Shown here piece by piece: positions 60,001-64,000 of a stretch of DNA of 64,000 nucleotides (the stretch's first letter is position 1; the number at the start of each line of letters is the position of its first letter). Location of the stretch: the NCBI RefSeq assembly GCF_040807025.1, contig NC_090942.1:198642247-198706246 (forward strand). Reading direction: 5' to 3'. The notes below the pieces were generated by a model. The model saw nothing but the letters and a program-made list of their open reading frames with translations. It searched no databases and had not been told where the DNA came from. Position numbers and translations under genes: made by a program. Source of the DNA: Struthio camelus (lineage: Eukaryota > Chordata > Aves > Struthioniformes > Struthionidae).

Positions 60001-63000
60001 TGCCCTGTAACTTCTTGGCAATCAGGCTCTCATCCCTTTCCCCACTAGCAACATGAATTTAATAGTTGCAAAATTATTAGTTAACAAATATGTCAAAATA
60101 TGATTTATAGTTTTAGTTTAGGACTTGTAAAAAGTACACAATAAAATGTCTCTGAGGATGCATTTGTATCACTTTTCAGTGATTCTGGCAGGGATGGCAT
60201 TTATTGGCAATGTTTTTAGTACAGTTTCATAATGTCAGTGCCAACCTCACACTCGTGTACACCTATAGGGTCTTGGGTTATGGTCTTGCCAGTTAAGAAA
60301 TGTGTAACTAGGTATAGTTTTTATGAAGCCCGAAAGAGGCACATGTTAATAGCAGTGCTGCAAAGCCTAGACTTGTCACTGTGGAGGCAGACATTTTGAA
60401 TGCTTGTGGGTGACTATATAGCAAGTGAAAAATCTCAGCCAGAGGTGGACAAAATGTAAAAAGGTCAGCAGAGTTCCCTGCCTTCTTTCTGGTACTCTCT
60501 AAGTTCCTCAGAGAGCAACCCTCCCATCCCTCAAAAAAAAAAAATCCAAAAGCAAAAACAGTCAAGTGATTGCATTACATAGCCAGGGGCTATGCTGAGG
60601 TTTGCTGGGAACTCAAATCCCTTGATGTAAGAAGACATGAGCTAGCTGGGACTCAGCCCACAGCCTTGGTGGGAGTCGTGGTTATCTCCTTGCTTGTGGC
60701 TCCTGGCAGGATGTGACACTTCTCTTCTTGGCCAGCTAAAATCTCAGGGTGGCGCTCACAGTCAGGAAGACCAGCTACCCCTGGACTCAGCAGCCATCCG
60801 TCTTCAGCTAAAACTTCTGTGTGCTTCTTCAGGCCCGTGAAAATAGCTATGAAGTTCTATTCCGAGAACCAGATACACCCTGGAAGTTCAATGTTCAAGA
60901 ACTGGCAAGGTATCTCTTTCTCTCTTTGATTCAGCAGGGAGTTTCTCATTTTATTAATGTGCTCTGGAGAAAGGTTGGCATTCTTCCTCTTTATATATCC
61001 TAGAAAATAACCTAGTAGAGGACAACAGAAGAACTGTGGAATAGGCCTGTTACTCAGTACCTGCTCTGCAGTGAGCTCAGCCCCAAAGGAGTCCGACTGA
61101 TCTGAAGGGAGTCAGTCAAGAGCAGACTAGGAAAGGTACCTGCTTGAAGCATGTATTTATACTGCGAACGTCTAGAGGCAGAGACCCTGTTTTTTGTTCT
61201 GTATTTGAGCAGCATTTTCTGTGTTTGGGCGCAAGACATGTCAAGGCACTACAGACAGTAGCCTGATTTCTGTTCTTAAAAAAGCTAACCATAACAAATA
61301 CTATCTTGCTGTAGCATGGTGGGATGCTACATTGAGCACTTTGACGAAATGACCTTCTACAGGATCTTAAAACACACATGTAAAGGGATATGATGTGGGT
61401 ATCAATTCTGCATAATATTGTAGTAAGAGAGGTAACCAAATATGGCTCTAAATAGGCTGCTCGGCTAGTGGATGCAGGGTTAACCATTATGTTACTGCAG
61501 AAGCCACGCAGTCAAATTTCCTGGCCTGGAGCCAGCTGGCTGTGAGGTGCATTGCGGCACAGCGTGCACCCCTGCCTATGAGACCCAGCAGCTAGCCTGT
61601 GCTAACTTACTTATCTCAAGAAAACAGGGCATGAGTACTTCATTCGGACTGATTTTAGCTTTTGTAGCCACTAGGAGGTCTACTCAAGTATCAGGATTGT
61701 TCCTATGTGCTTGGTGGCGACAAATGCCAGAGCTGTGCCCCAGCGGAGCCGTGACACGGCAGCCGATGGCTTGGGGCCAAGGGCTGGCAAGGCTGTCCAC
61801 AGCTTAGCCTCATGCGGCTGGGCTGACACGTGTAGGGCAGCACTGCAGAGACGGATTTTACCAGTAATCCTTAATTATAGGCCGAACTACTTGGAAACTT
61901 GTATTTTGTTTTAGTAATCAGTTGAAACAAGTCAGTGGTTTACAATAGCCTGCAAGCTATTGTAGCAGCAGGCTACAATAAAGCTGACTGAAAGACAGTC
62001 AGTTTGGGGCAGCCCTTTGGCAAGTGATTCAGGGACAACTGAAGGTGCTTTCTGGTGCACGAAAGCCTTCAGTCTGTGCTGTGGGTTTCTAGATAACAAC
62101 CAAACATCCCAATACCTAATTTCCATCAGTATTAGGTTCCCTAGGCACCAAAACCTTTTGCCCCCCAAGCTGATGTGAACAATGTACGTCTCCCACGCGA
62201 TCACAGCTAACTCTCTCCAGAGCTCTGCTTATGTATCCTGCACACCCTGGTGCGATTTAGGATACCACTCTGACAGCACAGCGCCTTTACCATCTCCACA
62301 GCTCAGGTCCAAAGAGGGAAGGAGCAAGGGTTGGTTTGGTGTTACCTGTCTCGTTCCAGGACTGGGTGGCCACACAGCGTCTTTCCTGGCAGTGAAGTGT
62401 GTGCTGAGTGCTGCCCCTGGGCACTGACAGGGGCACTTACTGCTGGAGGGAGTTGCGGCCACATTGCAAGTAGGGTGCTCATCCTGCTGCATGACTGGCT
62501 CCTTAATGCTGCCAGGAAAAAAAGGTTTTTTTTTGAGTGCTCCAGGGAGCACCTGCTGCAAGACTGCAAAAATACAGATGCAGGACAAACTTGCACCAGG
62601 GCCAGAAAGACTCCATCCTGCATGCTAAATTACTAATGGTGCTTGAAAGAGCTAAATGGCAAAAAAAAAAACCCAAGGCTATGCAGCATCTGCAAAAACT
62701 TTTTTTTTTTTTTTTTGGAAAAACAATTCACATTAAAGCATTGAGCATCTGCAGCTGTTTCTGGTTTCTCCGGCAAGCCCTGCATGTTTGAGCACCCTGT
62801 TACCCTCCCTCTCAGCCGCTCCCAGTGCATGAGCACGGGCAGCCTCTGTGGCAAACCCAAATTCCAGCACATGCACCTTCCCACCACCTTCTCCTCTCCC
62901 CCCGCTTCCCAAGTCCCTGTTTGGCCAGCAGCCGCCGTTGGCAGTTCAGGCCAGCGAGCACCTTGGGCTGAGTTTCCCCACTCAGCTACCGCCACAGCAG

Positions 63001-63583
63001 GGTCTGACCCCTGCTCGAGGTGGGACTGGCTGCAGCCTGTGGCTGCCTTTCTGCAGACGTGTAAAAGCTCACCCTGAGCCTGAGGGGCTGTTGCACTAAA
63101 TAACAATAAAATTCATGTGATATTATACTCAGGTCTGTTACACAGTGCTTTGCTAGCTGGCCCATGTTTCAAACCATTCAGCTATCATCTCACGGCCTGG
63201 CTGCTCACCAAAATCTTTGGGTGATGTTTTTCAGCAAAGTCACCAAAAATAATTTTGAAACGTAGGTGGCAATGAACAATGGCAAAACGGGGCTAGAAAT
63301 GTCGCTGGGGCTAAGGACTGATGTCCTGAACACAGCAGGAACCTTAGCACGCTTAAGATAACCTGTAATATATGGACAACTAAATATCTGTATTTTCTAT
63401 TAACGTTGCTTCTGTAGAAGAAATATTCATGATGTCCCTCAACAAAAGATACAGCGGATGAAAGAACAATACGAGCATGGCGTTACCTTCCACAGTGTTC
63501 TTCGGTCTGAAAAGCCGAGGGGAGCTGAGAGGAGCACCGGGGGTCCCCAGCGCGCCCCCCCAGCAGCCCTCTCAGGCAGGTGA
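50575..63583 (+). CDS. N4BP2L1: N4BP2L1 (5 coding exons, 196 aa)
   Basis: Joining 50575-50708, 58649-58773, 59665-59753, 60833-60909 and 63418-63583 gives 591 nt, 196 residues and a TGA stop. The product is a short basic/proline-rich leader ([15 protein letters not shown], then PRPPPRRRR), Walker A GLPGSGKS at 34-41, LSTDDFF at 57-63, VIIDNTN at 98-104 with [17 protein letters not shown], and a C-terminal [16 protein letters not shown] segment. It belongs to the N4BP2-type P-loop kinase-like family; substrate and role are not known to me. It is shorter than the human protein as I recall it (about 243 aa), because the C-terminal tail after SVLRSEKP is brief and unlike it. The last exon carries a donor at its stop codon, so the true end could lie outside the window. 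Confidence 0.85.
55430..55560. promoter_or_regulatory. Small CpG-rich block within intron 1
   Basis: About 130 bp dense in CpG (for example GCGCCAGCGCCGGCCGAGG) stand out from AT-rich flanks. It could be an alternative promoter, an enhancer or an unmethylated relic; no motif decides. Confidence 0.35.
57826..57906. repeat. Imperfect TCC/TTGTCC tandem tract
   Basis: Alternating CTTGTC, CTCGTC and CTC units form a pyrimidine-only strand of about 80 bp with few interruptions. It translates to serine/leucine runs, which are not a gene. Confidence 0.85.
58649..58773 (+). CDS. N4BP2L1: N4BP2L1 coding exon 2
   Basis: This 125-nt exon has acceptor TTTTTTTTTCAG and donor AGAG|GTGACT. It encodes residues 45-86 with [10 protein letters not shown] and [12 protein letters not shown]. 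It is paralogous to 12587-12711. Confidence 0.92.
58774..59664 (+). other. N4BP2L1: N4BP2L1 intron 2
   Basis: A 0.9-kb intron with a moderately GC-rich middle. A 114-codon frame at 59074-59418 resembles nothing known. It ends in a tandem CAGCAG acceptor. Confidence 0.6.
59665..59753 (+). CDS. N4BP2L1: N4BP2L1 coding exon 3 (NAGNAG acceptor)
   Basis: This 89-nt exon encodes residues 87-116 ([18 protein letters not shown], then [11 protein letters not shown]). Donor GATG|GTAGGG. The acceptor reads TTTACAGCAG; the first AG gives an exon of 89 nt, matching the paralogue, and the second would drop one alanine. Confidence 0.92.
59754..60832 (+). other. N4BP2L1: N4BP2L1 intron 3
   Basis: A 1.1-kb intron without recognisable elements. 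Confidence 0.65.
60833..60909 (+). CDS. N4BP2L1: N4BP2L1 coding exon 4
   Basis: This 77-nt exon encodes [19 protein letters not shown] and NVQELA. Acceptor GCTTCTTCAG, donor GCAAG|GTATCT. It is paralogous to 16912-16988. Confidence 0.92.
61163..61255 (+). repeat. Ancient amniote interspersed repeat fragment
   Basis: CAGAGACCCTGTTTTTTGTTC followed by TGGGCGCAAGACATG resembles the repeat tail at 44534-44638 in opposite orientation (consensus-like GGGACTGTCTCTTA, then CAGCGCCTAGCAC). It is heavily diverged. Confidence 0.4.
61941..62002. repeat. Cluster of overlapping inverted repeats
   Basis: TACAATAGC/GCTATTGTA (61941-61949 with 61956-61964), TTGTAGC/GCTACAA (61960-61966 with 61972-61978), TAGCCTGC/GCAGGCTA (61946-61953 with 61968-61975) and CTGACTG/CAGTCAG (61984-61990 with 61996-62002) are all exact. 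The first three compete with one another. Confidence 0.9.
63418..63583 (+). CDS. N4BP2L1: N4BP2L1 last coding exon, with donor at stop
   Basis: Acceptor TTGCTTCTGTAG. It encodes [20 protein letters not shown], then [14 protein letters not shown] and a Pro/Ala/Arg-rich tail to TGA 63581-63583. The stop overlaps a consensus donor GGCAG|GTGACC (exon end 63579) in phase 2, the phase used at 22054 in the paralogue. Splicing there would replace the last residue and the stop with an unseen downstream exon. Confidence 0.82.
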
Positions 63584-64000
63584 CCGCGCGTGCCACGTGC
63601 AAACACTGCGCCAGTTAACTAAGGGGTAGGGTCCACCACGTGTTTTAATTGTCAGGGTATAAATATCTTGATTTTTACATTTTTCTAAATTATGTCTTAT
63701 TCTTGTATTTTTCTACTGTATTTCTAAATTAGACTTTTGTATCTTACAAGTCTTAAATGTCACTGGACAATAATTTCATGGGTTTGCATGACTGAGCTAA
63801 GCTCACTGTACCCACTACAAACTGTAACCCCCTGCTCAATCCTCCTTCCTCTGCTAAAATCCAGTCACGTTTATGGTGAAATGTGCTAGCTGTGCTCATC
63901 ACTCTTTTTTTCCCACCTAGCTATCTGTCACTAACAGATAATACTAGATATTCCCAAATTCTTTCATTACAGGCTGCATGGCCAAGCACCTCTCCGCGCA
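63584..64000 (+). other. 3' flank of N4BP2L1
   Basis: T-rich sequence with two CACGTG E-box words (63593-63598 and 63638-63643). I see no AATAAA before the window ends, so either the 3'UTR continues or the gene has further exons. Confidence 0.55.

Larger units (their letters stand above)
60910..63417 (+). other. N4BP2L1: N4BP2L1 intron 4
   Basis: A 2.5-kb intron containing an ancient repeat fragment (61163-61255), a hairpin-rich 60-bp segment (61941-62002), and A- and T-runs near 62660-62720. GC content rises around 62780-63080, without a gene I recognise. Confidence 0.6.

Noticed and set aside
1-64000. CRISPR array, operon-like cluster, LTR retrovirus or novel multi-gene system
   Set aside because: No regularly spaced direct repeats, no paired LTRs, no gag/pol/env-like frames and no gene cluster beyond the two N4BP2-like genes were seen.

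Overview
The window looks like bird nuclear DNA. It is AT-rich and intron-dominated, has two CpG-island promoters, and carries CR1 LINE copies whose 3' ends show the avian ATTCTGTG-type octamer. The only protein-coding genes I can support are two neighbouring paralogues on the + strand: N4BP2L2 (coding exons 5628 to 40536) and N4BP2L1 (coding exons 50575 to 63583). The same pair lies between PDS5B and BRCA2 on human 13q13.1. No part of PDS5B or BRCA2 is visible here. The species cannot be fixed from the sequence.

Layout. 1-850: AT-rich flank with no gene. About 860-1640: CpG island promoter with two divergent ZNF143/THAP11-type motifs and a YY1-type motif, presumed to drive N4BP2L2. 1640-5627: 5'UTR/intron 1 sequence interrupted by a 5'-truncated, broken CR1 on the - strand (2404-4140). 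5628-22109: five coding exons giving a 647-residue N4BP2L2 with a C-terminal P-loop kinase-like domain. 22055-40536: if an internal donor at 22054/22055 is used, four more exons (34433-36252, 38618-38703, 39408-39453, 40376-40536) join in frame and give a 1,333-residue protein. 40590-50300: intergenic, with ancient MIR-like fragments and no recognisable gene. About 50460-51010: CpG island and exon 1 of N4BP2L1. 50709-58648: its large first intron, with scattered CpG-rich patches. 58649-63583: remaining N4BP2L1 exons. 63584-64000: 3' flank.

The two genes have the same architecture. Walker A ends coding exon 1 in both, and the next three exons are exactly 125, 89 and 77 nt in both, in the same phases. 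This marks an old tandem duplication of an N4BP2-type P-loop domain. N4BP2L2 adds a long N-terminal low-complexity region and an optional long C-terminal extension; N4BP2L1 is little more than the P-loop domain. Both last P-loop exons contain a splice donor in the same phase just before, or at, the local stop, so alternative C-termini may be an ancestral property of the pair.

I found no RNA gene, CRISPR array or unknown multi-gene system. The best leads are the long N4BP2L2 isoform, the matching optional donor in N4BP2L1, a NAGNAG acceptor, a 34-bp perfect palindrome, a cluster of short exact tandem duplications, and the promoter motif pair. Splice sites were placed by eye from GT/AG signals and reading-frame continuity; no transcript data were available.
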